From Thioclava sp. SK-1 (GTDB lineage: Bacteria; Pseudomonadota; Alphaproteobacteria; Rhodobacterales; Rhodobacteraceae): DNA of 64,000 nucleotides. The stretch's first letter is position 1, and each line of letters opens with the position of its first letter. Positions 1-8,916 of this stretch are shown in pieces. The translations under genes and the position numbers were made by a program. A model generated the notes under the pieces. The model was not told the DNA's origin. It saw only the letters and a list, made by a program, of their open reading frames with translations, and ran no database searches. The stretch covers positions 248,001 through 312,000 of the forward strand of contig NZ_MDHA01000032.1 of NCBI RefSeq assembly GCF_001705665.1, written 5' to 3'.

Positions 1-1310
1 CGGGCCAATCGGGGCACCGTGACATAGCGCAATCGGGTAATTCCGTGTAGGTCCAGCGATGCGGCAAGCCGATCATAATCCATCTGCAATCCGCGGACCT
101 GGGGGATCAATATGCGTAGTGCAAAGGGAACACATAGCGCTGCGTTGGATATCAATGTGACAGGCAACGCCAGCTGCGTCGGGTTCACATAGGGGCGTGC
201 GATCAAGAACAAACCGGTGCCCGTGACCAGTGCAGAGGCCGTAAGGGGGAGCATTCCTGCGGCCTCTGCCCAGCGGTGGCGCGGCGCGGCGAGTGCCAGT
301 GGCAAAGCTATTGCCAGTGTCAGCGCCGTGGAGGCCAGGGCAAGCCATAGCGACGTTGTTGTGGCCTGCCAGATCGTTGTCGGCAGCCCGGCAAGGCCGC
401 TGACGCCGCGCATCATGACCACCGCGATCGGTGTCAGCAAGAACAGGCTTGCGGCGGAGATACACAGCGCATCAGGCCAGATAGTGCGCGGTGCAAGCCC
501 AAGGATTGAGGGGCGGTCAAGACCTGCGCCGAAATTGGGCGCGACCGAGATCACCCGGCTGACCAGCAGCGCGGCAATGCAGATCGCAACCTGCACCAAG
601 GCAAGCGCAGCGGCGCGGGCAAGGTCAAAATCGAAACGGAAGGCCTGATATATCGCCAGCTCAACCGTTGTGGCGCGGGGCCCGCCTCCAAGTGTCAGGG
701 CAACCGCAAAGCTGGTCAGACATACAAGAAAGATTGCCAAAAATGCGCCGGGCAGGGTGCTGCGCAACATTGGATATTCCAGGTGCCGGCGAATGCTTGC
801 AGCGGGAAAGTTTAAACTGGCGGCAAGGCGCATGCGTTCGGATGGTATCGCCTGCCAGCCATGTAAAACCATCCGTGTGGCCAGCGGCAAATTGAAAAAC
901 ACATGTGCCAAAATCACGCCATGGGCACCGTAGATGCTGAGCGTCGGCAGGCCGAGCCATTGTAGCAGATCATTGACCGAACCAGAGCGGCCAAAGATCG
1001 CGATCAACCCCATGACGGCGGCGATGACGGGCAAGATAAACGGCGCGCCCAACAGGGCAATCAGCAGTTTGCGGCCGGGAAACCGCCTGCGCGATAAAGC
1101 CCGCGCAAGGGGCACGGCACAAGCACAAGACAGCAGCGCGGACAGGGCCGCCTGCCACAGGGTGAACCAGATTGCCGACAGGTCGCGCGCGCTAAGCCCG
1201 CCAAGCCCGCCTGCGCGTATCGTCACGGCTGTCAACGTTCCCAAAACCAGCGCTGCCAGCAACGCTGCCGCCAGCGCTGCGGGGATTAGCGACCGAATGC
1301 GGTCAGCCAT
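1..1310 (-). CDS. thiP: Thiamine/TPP ABC transporter permease ThiP (partial)
   Basis: Membrane permease of the thiamine/thiamine pyrophosphate importer. The frame stays open from an ATG at 1310 to the left edge, so the C-terminus is missing (about 436 codons visible). It begins MADRIRSLIPAALAAALL and carries many hydrophobic segments in two homologous halves, as in the double-length ThiP permeases. The ATG overlaps the end of thiB by 25 bases, which suggests translational coupling. The ATPase thiQ would be expected beyond the window. The identity rests on the hydrophobic profile and on the thiB and TPP riboswitch context. Confidence 0.85.
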   Translation of the reverse strand, partial: MADRIRSLIPAALAAALLAALVLGTLTAVTIRAGGLGGLSARDLSAIWFTLWQAALSALLSCACAVPLARALSRRRFPGRKLLIALLGAPFILPVIAAVMGLIAIFGRSGSVNDLLQWLGLPTLSIYGAHGVILAHVFFNLPLATRMVLHGWQAIPSERMRLAASLNFPAASIRRHLEYPMLRSTLPGAFLAIFLVCLTSFAVALTLGGGPRATTVELAIYQAFRFDFDLARAAALALVQVAICIAALLVSRVISVAPNFGAGLDRPSILGLAPRTIWPDALCISAASLFLLTPIAVVMMRGVSGLAGLPTTIWQATTTSLWLALASTALTLAIALPLALAAPRHRWAEAAGMLPLTASALVTGTGLFLIARPYVNPTQLALPVTLISNAALCVPFALRILIPQVRGLQMDYDRLAASLDLHGITRLRYVTVPRLA

Positions 1311-2275
1311 TCGTCCAGCGCCTCTTGACGGATCTCCTCTGCCTCTTGTTCAGAATAGAACAATGTCTTGGCGGGGCGGGGCAGATCCGCAAACTGTGGT
1401 GGCAAGAAGCCGGGTTTGATGATTGCCGGATAGGACCAATTGGCGGTGGCAATCATGCCCTGAAATGCATCCGACAAAATGTAGTCCATGAACGCCTGCG
1501 CCAACTGCGGCTGATCGGTGGTGTTCAGCTGTGCGGCTAGCTCGGTCATAAAGTAATGGCCTTCGGGGAAGATCGCGGCGGCTTTGGTAGTGTCATCCTC
1601 AGCAATGATATGATAGGCGGGGGAGGTGGTGTAGGACATCACCATGTCGACCTCGCCATCGGTGAACAGGCCGTAGCTTTCCGACCAGCCGGGCGTGACG
1701 GTCAGCACCTTAGGCGCAAGCTTTTCCCATGCCGCCTGTGCTTCATCGCCGTAGATCGCTTTAACCCACAGCAACAACGCCAGCCCGGAAATCGATGAAC
1801 GCGGATCCTGGATCGCAATTTTCAGATCGTCTGGCGCATCCAGCAAAGCCTGAAAGGACTGTGGCGGGTTGGCCAATTTCGTAGTGTCATAGACAAAGGC
1901 GGTTTCGCCCCAGTTGAAGGGCAGAAACGTATCATCCGTCCACGCGATGGGCAGGGACAAAGTTGAAGTATCTTGGCCATGCGGGGCAAACAGGCCGGTG
2001 GCACGGGCGCGGGCTGTGACATCGGTGTTCAGCCCGATCACGGCGTCAGCCTCGGTCCGGTCCCCCTCCAACAAAAGCCGTGGTAGAAGATCGCCCGCAA
2101 TGAATTGCAGATCACAGTTGCAGATATCTTCAAACCCGGCTTCGATCTTTGGGCCGGGGCCCCAGTCGCTGGTGAAATAATCGGGCGCATAAACAGTGAG
2201 CACAGGCTTGTCTTGTGCCAAAGCCGAAGTGGCCGTGGCCGCAAGCAGGCCCGCAAGCATCAGAGAGGTCTTCAT
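1286..2275 (-). CDS. thiB: Thiamine ABC transporter substrate-binding protein ThiB
   Basis: Periplasmic binding protein that delivers thiamine or its phosphates to the ThiP permease. The 329-residue product starts with a signal peptide (MKTSLMLAGLLAATATSALA, cleavage likely after ALA). The mature part resembles the ThiB/iron-binding-like family: VYAPDYFTSDWGPGPKIEAG near the start, a VIGLN segment, and a WSYPAIIKP region near the end. A good ribosome site (AAGGAG) lies a few bases before the ATG at 2275. A TPP riboswitch lies directly upstream on the same strand, which supports thiamine as the ligand. It overlaps thiP by 25 bases. Confidence 0.93.
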   Translation of the reverse strand: MKTSLMLAGLLAATATSALAQDKPVLTVYAPDYFTSDWGPGPKIEAGFEDICNCDLQFIAGDLLPRLLLEGDRTEADAVIGLNTDVTARARATGLFAPHGQDTSTLSLPIAWTDDTFLPFNWGETAFVYDTTKLANPPQSFQALLDAPDDLKIAIQDPRSSISGLALLLWVKAIYGDEAQAAWEKLAPKVLTVTPGWSESYGLFTDGEVDMVMSYTTSPAYHIIAEDDTTKAAAIFPEGHYFMTELAAQLNTTDQPQLAQAFMDYILSDAFQGMIATANWSYPAIIKPGFLPPQFADLPRPAKTLFYSEQEAEEIRQEALDEWLTAFGR

Positions 2276-2321
2276 GGTCGCTCCTTCGCTGACGGGCGGG
2301 GTCAGGCGGGCAGAGCACCCG

Positions 2322-2410
2322 TTACCTTCCCTCCGCCGGTCTTAACCGGTTCAGGTTCAACGGGTTCGCATAGCGCATCTCAGCCAAGGTCATTGGCTCC
2401 CCGAGGTTGC
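2322..2410 (-). promoter_or_regulatory. TPP riboswitch (THI element)
   Basis: On the minus strand the leader of thiB contains the conserved THI-box blocks in order: CGGGGAGCC, GGCTGAGATG, ACCCGTTGAACCTGA and a final GGCGGAGGGAA. These form the pyrimidine-sensor and pyrophosphate-sensor helices of TPP riboswitches. It lies about 50 bases before the thiB start, so TPP binding probably controls translation or early termination of thiB-thiP(-thiQ). Confidence 0.95.
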
Positions 2411-2495
2411 GACAGGTGTAATGACAATGGGGCGGCGCTGCAAGGTTTTGCGCGCCGCCCAGGTTAGGCCGATATCAGATACACTGCAGACGCTA

Positions 2496-3836
2496 TCAGT
2501 GGTTGCAATGCTGTGCGGCCAGCTGCGTTTCGGCATTGGGATCGATGCCCAGATCATCGCCAACTTCGCCCGCTGCCGGATCGTTATAGACAGCCATATC
2601 CAGCTTGCCTTCGCCCTTGGCCACGATCACCGACACAACGGCATCACCCGAAATATTGACCGCCGTGCGGATCATATCCATCAGACGATCCACGCCCAAA
2701 ATGAGTGCGATGCCTTCAATCGGCAGGCCAACCTGCCCAAGCACCATGGTCAACATCACCAGACCCACACCGGGAACACCCGCGGTGCCAATAGAGGCCA
2801 AAACAGCCATCGCAATTACGGTCAGATAACCGCCGACGCCCAGATCAATTCCATAGACATTGGATAAGAAGACGGTGGCCACACCTTGCATGATCGCGGT
2901 GCCATCCATGTTGATCGTTGCACCGAATGGAACACAGAAGCTTGCGACCGAGTTATTTGCCCCCATGCGCTGCGTTACGCAGCGCAATGTCACAGGGATT
3001 GTTGCGTTGGACGAGGCGGTGGAAAAGGCAAAAATCTGCGCTGGGCGAATTTTTTTCAAAAAGGTAATCGGGTTCAACCCCGAGAAGACTTTCAAGATGA
3101 TCATCAATGTAATGAACAGATGCAGCAGCAACGCCCCCACCAAAGTGACCACATAGGCCAACACGGGGATGAAAAGGTCGATACCCTGTTCCGCAAATGT
3201 CTTGGTGATCAGGCAGAACACCCCAATTGGGGCAAATGCCATAACGATGGCGACGATTTTCATCATCACATCATTCATATATTCGCAGCCCGCAACGAAA
3301 GGGGCCGAAGCTTCGCCAAGCATCAAGACCGCAACGCCTAAGACGATCGTGTAAAAGATGATTTGCAGCATCTCGCCATTGGCAAAGGCGGCCACAGGGT
3401 TGGTTGGAACAATTGCCGCAAAGACATTCCACACCGTGGGTGCCTCTTTTGCGGTGACGCCAGAGGTATCAACCCCCTCCATTACAAACCCTTGGCCCGG
3501 AGCAATGATCTGCGCGATCAAAATCGCCAGTGCAATCGCAATGGCCGTGGTCATCAAATACAGCACAAAGCTTTTGCCGCCGACACGGCCCAGAATGCGA
3601 ATATCCCCGATCCCCGTCACACCACATATCAGGGAAAAGAAGACAAGCGGGACGACCAGCATTTTCAAGGCGTTGACGAACATCGTGCCCAGCATCGCAA
3701 GCACGCCGCCGGTAATGTAATTTGCAATAAAGTCTGACCCGATCTGATTGAAGATCACGCCAAGGATCACACCGCCAACCATTGCGATCATGATTTGCGT
3801 CGTTAATGACATTTTTTGCCGTGTTGGTTCGGCCAT
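2496..3836 (-). CDS. Dicarboxylate/amino acid:cation symporter (SDF/DAACS family)
   Basis: Inner-membrane sodium- or proton-coupled importer of C4-dicarboxylates or acidic amino acids. The 446-residue product has about eight transmembrane segments plus the family hairpins. Diagnostic motifs are FSTASSNATIPVTLRC (serine-rich first hairpin), GATINMDGTAIMQG (the NMDGT sodium/substrate motif) and GVPGVGLVML (second hairpin). A hydrophilic acidic tail follows. The gene stands alone between the thiB leader and aroC. Substrate cannot be fixed from sequence alone; GltP/GltT/DctA-type activity is possible. Confidence 0.9.
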   Translation of the reverse strand: MAEPTRQKMSLTTQIMIAMVGGVILGVIFNQIGSDFIANYITGGVLAMLGTMFVNALKMLVVPLVFFSLICGVTGIGDIRILGRVGGKSFVLYLMTTAIAIALAILIAQIIAPGQGFVMEGVDTSGVTAKEAPTVWNVFAAIVPTNPVAAFANGEMLQIIFYTIVLGVAVLMLGEASAPFVAGCEYMNDVMMKIVAIVMAFAPIGVFCLITKTFAEQGIDLFIPVLAYVVTLVGALLLHLFITLMIILKVFSGLNPITFLKKIRPAQIFAFSTASSNATIPVTLRCVTQRMGANNSVASFCVPFGATINMDGTAIMQGVATVFLSNVYGIDLGVGGYLTVIAMAVLASIGTAGVPGVGLVMLTMVLGQVGLPIEGIALILGVDRLMDMIRTAVNISGDAVVSVIVAKGEGKLDMAVYNDPAAGEVGDDLGIDPNAETQLAAQHCNH

Positions 3837-4010
3837 AATCTGTCTCCCCCTATGGTGACGGTTTTATTAAGTTTGATAAGGATAGGGCAGAAGCGGCAGT
3901 CAAAAAGCTGTGAAGGCGCGTATATCCCTACAAAATATGAAATATTGCCTCTGGAGTGCGCAATTGCTACATCGTGGCAACACTTATCGTCGCCCGGGGG
4001 AACGTAAAAT

Positions 4011-5111
4011 ATGTCCTACAACACATTCGGTCATTTGTTCCGTGTCACCACCTGGGGTGAAAGCCATGGGCCGGCGCTGGGCGCCACTGTGGATGGCTGC
4101 CCCCCGGGGATTGAGATCACCGAAGATTTCATTCAGGTCTTTATGGATCGCCGCCGTCCGGGGCAATCAAAGGAAACCACACAGCGCAAAGAGCCAGATC
4201 GGGTCAAGATCCTGTCGGGTGTGTTTGAAGGCAAGTCGACCGGCACGCCGATCCAGCTGATGATTGAAAACACCGATCAACGCAGCAAAGATTACGGTGA
4301 GATCGCGCGGCAGTTCCGCCCCGGCCATGCAGATATCACCTATCATCAGAAATATGGCACGCGTGATTATCGCGGTGGCGGGCGGTCTTCGGCGCGTGAG
4401 ACGGCCGCCCGGGTGGCCGCTGGTGGCGTTGCGCAGGCGGTCTTGGCGCAGCTGGTGCCGGAATTGTCTATCACCGGCTATATGGTTCAGATGGGTGCGA
4501 AACATATTGATCGCAGCCGGTTTGATGCGGCGCAGATCTTGCAAAACCCATTCTTCATTCCCGATGCGGATGTTGTGGCGGAATGGGCCGATTACCTGCA
4601 GGCCATCCGTAAACAGCACAGCTCTGTCGGGGCGAAAATTGAAGTGGTCGCCACCGGGGTGCCTGTGGGGCTGGGCGCACCGATCTATGCGAAGATCGAC
4701 ACCGAATTGGCAGCAGCGATTATGTCCATCAACGCCGTCAAAGGTGTTGAGATCGGTGAGGGGATGGATGCCGCCAACCTGACCGGTGTGGAAAACGCGG
4801 ATGAGATTATCATGGGGCCTCAAGGCCCGGAATATCTGACCAATCACGCAGGTGGGATTTTGGGTGGGATCACCACCGGTCAGCCGGTCGTTGTGCGGTT
4901 TTCGGTCAAGCCGACCTCGTCCATGCTGACCCCGCGGCGTTCAATCAATATGTCAGGTGAGGCCGTGGAAGTTGTCACCAAAGGCCGCCATGACCCCTGC
5001 GTGGGAATTCGTGCCGTACCGGTCGCAGAGGCAATGGTGGCCTGTGTTATTCTGGACCATCTGCTGATGGACCGTGGACAAACAGGTGGTATGCGCGGCC
5101 AGATCGGCTAA
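4011..5111 (+). CDS. aroC: Chorismate synthase
   Basis: Converts 5-enolpyruvylshikimate-3-phosphate to chorismate using reduced FMN, the last step of the shikimate pathway. The 366-residue length is typical. Family signatures are visible: [19 protein letters not shown] at the N-terminus, [20 protein letters not shown] in the middle (FMN and substrate arginines) and [19 protein letters not shown] near the C-terminus. Its end overlaps the convergent WYL regulator gene by 4 bases. No operon partner lies on its strand. Confidence 0.97.
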   Translation: MSYNTFGHLFRVTTWGESHGPALGATVDGCPPGIEITEDFIQVFMDRRRPGQSKETTQRKEPDRVKILSGVFEGKSTGTPIQLMIENTDQRSKDYGEIARQFRPGHADITYHQKYGTRDYRGGGRSSARETAARVAAGGVAQAVLAQLVPELSITGYMVQMGAKHIDRSRFDAAQILQNPFFIPDADVVAEWADYLQAIRKQHSSVGAKIEVVATGVPVGLGAPIYAKIDTELAAAIMSINAVKGVEIGEGMDAANLTGVENADEIIMGPQGPEYLTNHAGGILGGITTGQPVVVRFSVKPTSSMLTPRRSINMSGEAVEVVTKGRHDPCVGIRAVPVAEAMVACVILDHLLMDRGQTGGMRGQIG

Positions 5112-5818
5112 CGGTGCGACGGGTCATTTGCCCGGGTAGGGCGCATCGTGTTCAAATAGTCGCGTAGCAACGCAACCCTGCGGGGCCGAAAGCTGCTTGT
5201 CCCGGCAACGGCGGATTGGATCCGCGCGACGATGAATTTTCGGAACTCCTGCCTTAGGCAGCACCAGGCCAGCAGCATCCGTTTATGGTCCAGATAAACA
5301 ATGCTAAGCGGGTAAATCTCGCGCTGGGTGCTGGCGCCGTTGCGATCAGTGTAATGGATATTCAGGCTGGTTTCTTCCCAACATGCATGACGCAGCAACG
5401 TCATGTCCGCCGCGCTATCGGGCAGGTTCGTTTTGAACCGATAGGAAGAAACGATGGCATGCGCGGCATGTTGTGCGCGGCTTTGGCCAAGGGTCGCGGT
5501 GATTTTGGCCAGTGCGCTTTCCCCCGCAAGGGCAAGCTCTGGATCGCCCAGGTGGCGCAGCTCTGCCAGCCCCAATGTCAACGCCTCAATTTCCAGACGG
5601 GTCAGATTTTGCGGGGGCAGTGCCGGATCTTCGGTCAAAAAATAGCCCACGCCTGCCTCTCCATCAATCAGGGCACCTGCCGCGCGTAATGCTTGGATAT
5701 CCCGATATAATGTCCGCCGCGATACGCCGGTGGCCTGCGCCAATAATTCGGCAGTGACAGGGGGGCGGTAATGTCGCAAGGCGTTTAGCACGCGCAACAA
5801 GCGATCTGATTTTGCCAA
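5108..5818 (-). CDS. HTH/WYL-domain transcriptional regulator (YafY type)
   Basis: 236 residues. An N-terminal winged helix-turn-helix of the DeoR/HTH_11 type (residues 1-60, [20 protein letters not shown]) is followed by a WYL ligand-sensing domain in the C-terminal half ([20 protein letters not shown]). It is divergent from a glutathione S-transferase gene, and a perfect 8-5-8 inverted repeat lies in the 88-base gap. Such regulators commonly repress themselves and the divergent neighbour, so it probably controls the GST gene. The effector is unknown. Confidence 0.85.
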   Translation of the reverse strand: MAKSDRLLRVLNALRHYRPPVTAELLAQATGVSRRTLYRDIQALRAAGALIDGEAGVGYFLTEDPALPPQNLTRLEIEALTLGLAELRHLGDPELALAGESALAKITATLGQSRAQHAAHAIVSSYRFKTNLPDSAADMTLLRHACWEETSLNIHYTDRNGASTQREIYPLSIVYLDHKRMLLAWCCLRQEFRKFIVARIQSAVAGTSSFRPRRVALLRDYLNTMRPTRANDPSHR

Positions 5819-5833
5819 ATTGGACCCCTAATA

Positions 5834-5854
5834 TGCTGACAGATTTTGTCAGCA
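5834..5854. promoter_or_regulatory. Inverted repeat, probable WYL-regulator operator
   Basis: TGCTGACA-N5-TGTCAGCA is a perfect 21-base palindrome. It starts 15 bases before the start of the WYL regulator gene and ends about 52 bases before the GST start. Its position between divergent genes fits an operator controlling both. The assignment is inferred from position and symmetry. Confidence 0.6.
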
Positions 5855-5906
5855 GCACTGTGCCAATCATAGCGTGAAGGCGAAACCCCCGACAGCAAAG
5901 GAACGA

Positions 5907-6521
5907 ATGATGATTTTGTATCACGCCCCATATTCGCGGTCTTCGACCATGGTCACATTGCTGCATGAATTGGATGCAATTGACGCCGTTACTATTCAGC
6001 CCGTCACCATACAGCGCCCTGGCAACGCCGATACGAAACGCGATTCGCGCAACCCCCATCCCGAGGGTAAGGTGCCTTTCCTCACAGCGGGCGATGACAC
6101 TGTGCGCGAACGTGCAGCCATCGTGATCTATCTTTGCCAATGTTTCCCGCAAGCTGGGTTGGGGCGGAACTTCGGTGATCCAGATTATGGCCGCTTTTTA
6201 TCTTGGCTATGCTATTACCAAGGTGTTGTGGAGCCGGTTCTGGTCGCCAAATTCACGCAAATGGAAAACGATGCTTTGAAGAGTTCTTTCGGTAATTTCA
6301 GTGAGATGAGCCGAAACATCTCGGAAGGTCTGGCAGATAAAGACTATCTTCTGGGGCAGATATCAGCTGCGGATATACTGATGGCATCACCCTTTATGTT
6401 TTTTCCGGATTTTTGCCCTGATGACGCTAAAATTAAAGCCTGGGTGCGCAGGCTCAGTGAGCGCCCCAGCTTTGCGAAAACCGCGCAATATGACAAAGAG
6501 CTGATGTCGCCGCATCACTAA
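5907..6521 (+). CDS. Glutathione S-transferase family protein
   Basis: Cytosolic GST-fold protein of about 204 residues, probably conjugating glutathione to electrophiles. The N-terminal thioredoxin-like domain shows LYHAPYSRSSTMVTLLHEL, the NPHPEGKVPFL segment with the cis-proline, and VRERAAIVIYL in place of the usual ESxAI glutathione-binding motif. The C-terminal part is helical. I place the start at 5907 because AAAGGAA precedes it, although an in-frame start lies 33 bases earlier. It is divergent from a WYL regulator that probably controls it. Substrate unknown. Confidence 0.82.
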   Translation: MMILYHAPYSRSSTMVTLLHELDAIDAVTIQPVTIQRPGNADTKRDSRNPHPEGKVPFLTAGDDTVRERAAIVIYLCQCFPQAGLGRNFGDPDYGRFLSWLCYYQGVVEPVLVAKFTQMENDALKSSFGNFSEMSRNISEGLADKDYLLGQISAADILMASPFMFFPDFCPDDAKIKAWVRRLSERPSFAKTAQYDKELMSPHH

Positions 6522-6578
6522 GCCCTCTTGCGACTTCTGAACTGTCCTGTTTATGCTATGGGCGGTTCAGGAGGCACA

Positions 6579-7229
6579 ATGACCCAAAAAACCTGCACAG
6601 CGGATGCGTCGCAAATTCGCAAAGGCCGAAAATTTGAACAGGTGCTTGAAGGTGCCCGAACAATTTTCATGCGTGATGGGTTCGAGGGGGCATCGGTCGA
6701 TGATATTGCCCGTGAAGCCAAAGTGTCCAAGGCCACTTTATACAGTTATGTGCCGGATAAGCGTTTGTTGTTTCTACAAGTGGCGACAGGCGAATGCGCG
6801 CGTCAGGCTGATGAGGCAATGGCCGAGATCAGTAAAAGCACCGCACCCCCAGAGCAGGTGCTGCGCTATGCGGCGGAACAAATCACTGGATATTTGTCAT
6901 CGTCATTTGGCCTTGATATGTTTCGCATATGTGTTGCCGAGGCGGCTCGGTTCCCGTCCTTGGGGCATGATTTCTATAATTCAGGGCCAGCGATGGCGCG
7001 TGACAGGCTGGCGGAATATCTGCGCCAAGCAACAGCGCGTGGCGAGTTCCGGATTGAAGATTTCGAATTCGCAGCTGAACAATTCTGTGAGCTGTGTAAG
7101 GCCGGGCTGCACGTCCGGCTGCTATGCGGCATGCCGCCGTGTTGCTCGCATACTCAAATCGAGCGCACCATTACGGGCGCGGTCGATATGTTCATGGCCC
7201 GCTATGGCGCGAAAGCACTGAGCGATTAG
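6579..7229 (+). CDS. TetR/AcrR family transcriptional regulator
   Basis: About 216 residues. The N-terminal helix-turn-helix is clear (GASVDDIAREAKVSKATLYS, with VPDKRLLF after it), and the helical C-terminal ligand domain resembles AcrR-type C-terminal domains. I chose the ATG at 6579 because a strong CAGGAGG site precedes it; an upstream TTG at 6528 has none. It lies 57 bases after the GST gene on the same strand and may be cotranscribed with it. The 3' end overlaps the convergent NYN gene by 4 bases. Targets and ligand are unknown. Confidence 0.85.
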   Translation: MTQKTCTADASQIRKGRKFEQVLEGARTIFMRDGFEGASVDDIAREAKVSKATLYSYVPDKRLLFLQVATGECARQADEAMAEISKSTAPPEQVLRYAAEQITGYLSSSFGLDMFRICVAEAARFPSLGHDFYNSGPAMARDRLAEYLRQATARGEFRIEDFEFAAEQFCELCKAGLHVRLLCGMPPCCSHTQIERTITGAVDMFMARYGAKALSD

Positions 7230-7987
7230 GCGAGGTCGCGGACAATCAGATGATTTGTATCGCTTTTCTTCACCTCAAATCGGCCAGTATCACGCAGTAA
7301 ATCTGATAGTTTGGCGCTGCCATAGGTGCGCGTGTCGAAATCGGCATTTGCCTGAATGATGAACTGGCCAAGTTGACCTAAGGAATACCATTCTTCCTCT
7401 AACCCGATGCGTTTCATCGCAGCGACAATCAGGGGTATTGCGTCTTTCGGGGGAAGCTTTGCGGGGGGTGTCCGATCGGTAGGGGGGGTATCGGCTGGCG
7501 CATGGAGAATGGTTTTGGGCGCGCTGTCATTGCCGAGGTTTTCGACATAGATGAAACGTTTGCAGGCGTTCCGGAAGGCCTCCGGTGTTTTCTTTTCACC
7601 AATACCAAAGACGTCCAGCCCCTGTTCGCGGATGCGTTGGGCAAGGCGTGTAAAGTCACTGTCGGATGAAACGAGGACAAAACCATCAAACCGGCCTGAC
7701 AATAAGAAATCCATCGCGGCGATCACCAAAGCGATGTCAGACGCGTTCTTCCCCTTGGTATTGGCAAATTGTTGATCTGCGACAAGGCCAAGGGAATTGG
7801 CTTTTTTGGCCCAACCGTTGAGGCGTTGCGCTGACCAATCCCCATAAATCCTTCTGACGGAGGCCTCGCCCAAGCCTGAAATTTCTTCAAAAATAGCTTC
7901 GGCATGCGCATGGGGCACGTTATCTGCGTCAATCAGGACGCATAATCTGGGAGCGCGGTCATTGTCTGGCATCATGTCCTCTTTCAT
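7226..7987 (-). CDS. NYN-domain (LabA-like) protein with C-terminal OST-HTH/LOTUS domain
   Basis: 253 residues. The N-terminal NYN/DUF88 domain is a PIN-like ribonuclease fold; acidic candidates for metal binding are in VLIDADNVPHA (about residue 20), KNASDIALVIAAMD and LVSSDSDFTRLAQ. A proline-rich linker leads to a C-terminal segment of about 70 residues (LGQLGQFIIQANADFDTRTY) like the OST-HTH/LOTUS RNA-binding domain. It is probably an RNA-binding nuclease; the target is unknown. ATG codons at 7975 and 7972 are alternative starts, the latter with a GAGG 5 bases upstream. Confidence 0.8.
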   Translation of the reverse strand: MKEDMMPDNDRAPRLCVLIDADNVPHAHAEAIFEEISGLGEASVRRIYGDWSAQRLNGWAKKANSLGLVADQQFANTKGKNASDIALVIAAMDFLLSGRFDGFVLVSSDSDFTRLAQRIREQGLDVFGIGEKKTPEAFRNACKRFIYVENLGNDSAPKTILHAPADTPPTDRTPPAKLPPKDAIPLIVAAMKRIGLEEEWYSLGQLGQFIIQANADFDTRTYGSAKLSDLLRDTGRFEVKKSDTNHLIVRDLA

Positions 7988-8041
7988 GGGGCTTCTTACG
8001 GGTGTCAGTGCACCTAACCTAGCGCCGATTAAGCAAAAGGA

Positions 8042-8065
8042 AAACGCGCCCGGAAGGGCGCGTTT
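8042..8065 (-). terminator. Rho-independent terminator of the petABC operon
   Basis: A perfect 10-bp stem (AAACGCGCCC / GGGCGCGTTT) with a GGAA-type tetraloop. On the minus strand it is followed by CCTTTTGC and lies about 55 bases after the petC stop. It also faces the promoter side of the NYN gene. Confidence 0.75.
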
Positions 8066-8119
8066 AAGAGATAGCCTCGGCCTTAACAGGCCTCAGGCGG
8101 GTGCGCCCGCTGCGACGCC

Positions 8120-8899
8120 TTAGCTATGCGAGCCTTTGTGTGGGGCCCAGATGCGCTTGTTTGTCAGATACAACAGGGTGGTGAAAAGTGCCAAGAGCAG
8201 CACGGCGACAAAACCCCATTGTTTACGTGGCATCAGTTTTGGCTCTGCTGTCCACATTAAAAAGGCGGAGACATCTTCTGCCATCTGATGGACTGTGGCC
8301 GGCGTGCCGTCCTCATATTCGATCAGATCGTCCGACAATGGCGGGTTCATCGAGATCCAGCCACCGGGGAACGTATGGTTTTCGTAGAAGAAGGCCCCTG
8401 CCATTTCCTTTTCCTCGCCAGTATATCCGGTGAGCAGCGAGTAAATATACTCTGGCCCGCCGATACCATTGACGAACTGGCTGATCCCCGTGCCATACGG
8501 ACCGTGGAAGCCAGCGCGCGCCTTCGCCATCAAGGACAGGTCAGGTGCATTTGCAGCAGTGACTGTGGGGAAATGGTCGGTTTCTTTGCGGGGGCGTTCA
8601 TCGTCCAGCTCGGCGTCATAGATAGACATTTCCGCAGCATAGGCACGCACCCAATCAGGGTTCATGCCCAGGCCATCTTCATCCGCCAGGGTGCGCAGTG
8701 GAACAAATTTCAGCCCGTGGCAGGAGGAACAAACCTCCCGATAGACCTGAAATCCGCGCCGCAATTGCTGCTGGTCATAGGTGCCAAAGGGCCCCTCAAA
8801 CGAGAAGGCGATGTCTTCGACATGGCCTTCGTCACCTGCTGCGAACGCACCGGTTGCGATGCCGAGCGCAGAGATGGCTGTGATCAGAAATTTTTTCAT
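8120..8899 (-). CDS. petC: Cytochrome c1, bc1 complex
   Basis: Haem subunit of the ubiquinol:cytochrome c oxidoreductase that passes electrons from the Rieske protein to soluble or membrane cytochrome c. It has an N-terminal signal peptide ([20 protein letters not shown]), a CSSCHG haem c site at about residue 34 of the mature protein, a probable distal Met ligand in a [17 protein letters not shown]-like segment, and a C-terminal membrane anchor ([19 protein letters not shown]). I use the ATG at 8899, which puts the signal peptide at the N-terminus, over a start 21 bases upstream. It begins 17 bases after petB and is the last gene of petABC. Confidence 0.96.
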   Translation of the reverse strand: MKKFLITAISALGIATGAFAAGDEGHVEDIAFSFEGPFGTYDQQQLRRGFQVYREVCSSCHGLKFVPLRTLADEDGLGMNPDWVRAYAAEMSIYDAELDDERPRKETDHFPTVTAANAPDLSLMAKARAGFHGPYGTGISQFVNGIGGPEYIYSLLTGYTGEEKEMAGAFFYENHTFPGGWISMNPPLSDDLIEYEDGTPATVHQMAEDVSAFLMWTAEPKLMPRKQWGFVAVLLLALFTTLLYLTNKRIWAPHKGSHS

Positions 8900-8916
8900 G
8901 GATCGGTCCCTCACGC

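Noticed and set aside
4167-4847. 226-codon frame antisense to aroC
   Set aside because: No recognisable protein; aroC on the plus strand is full length and conserved.
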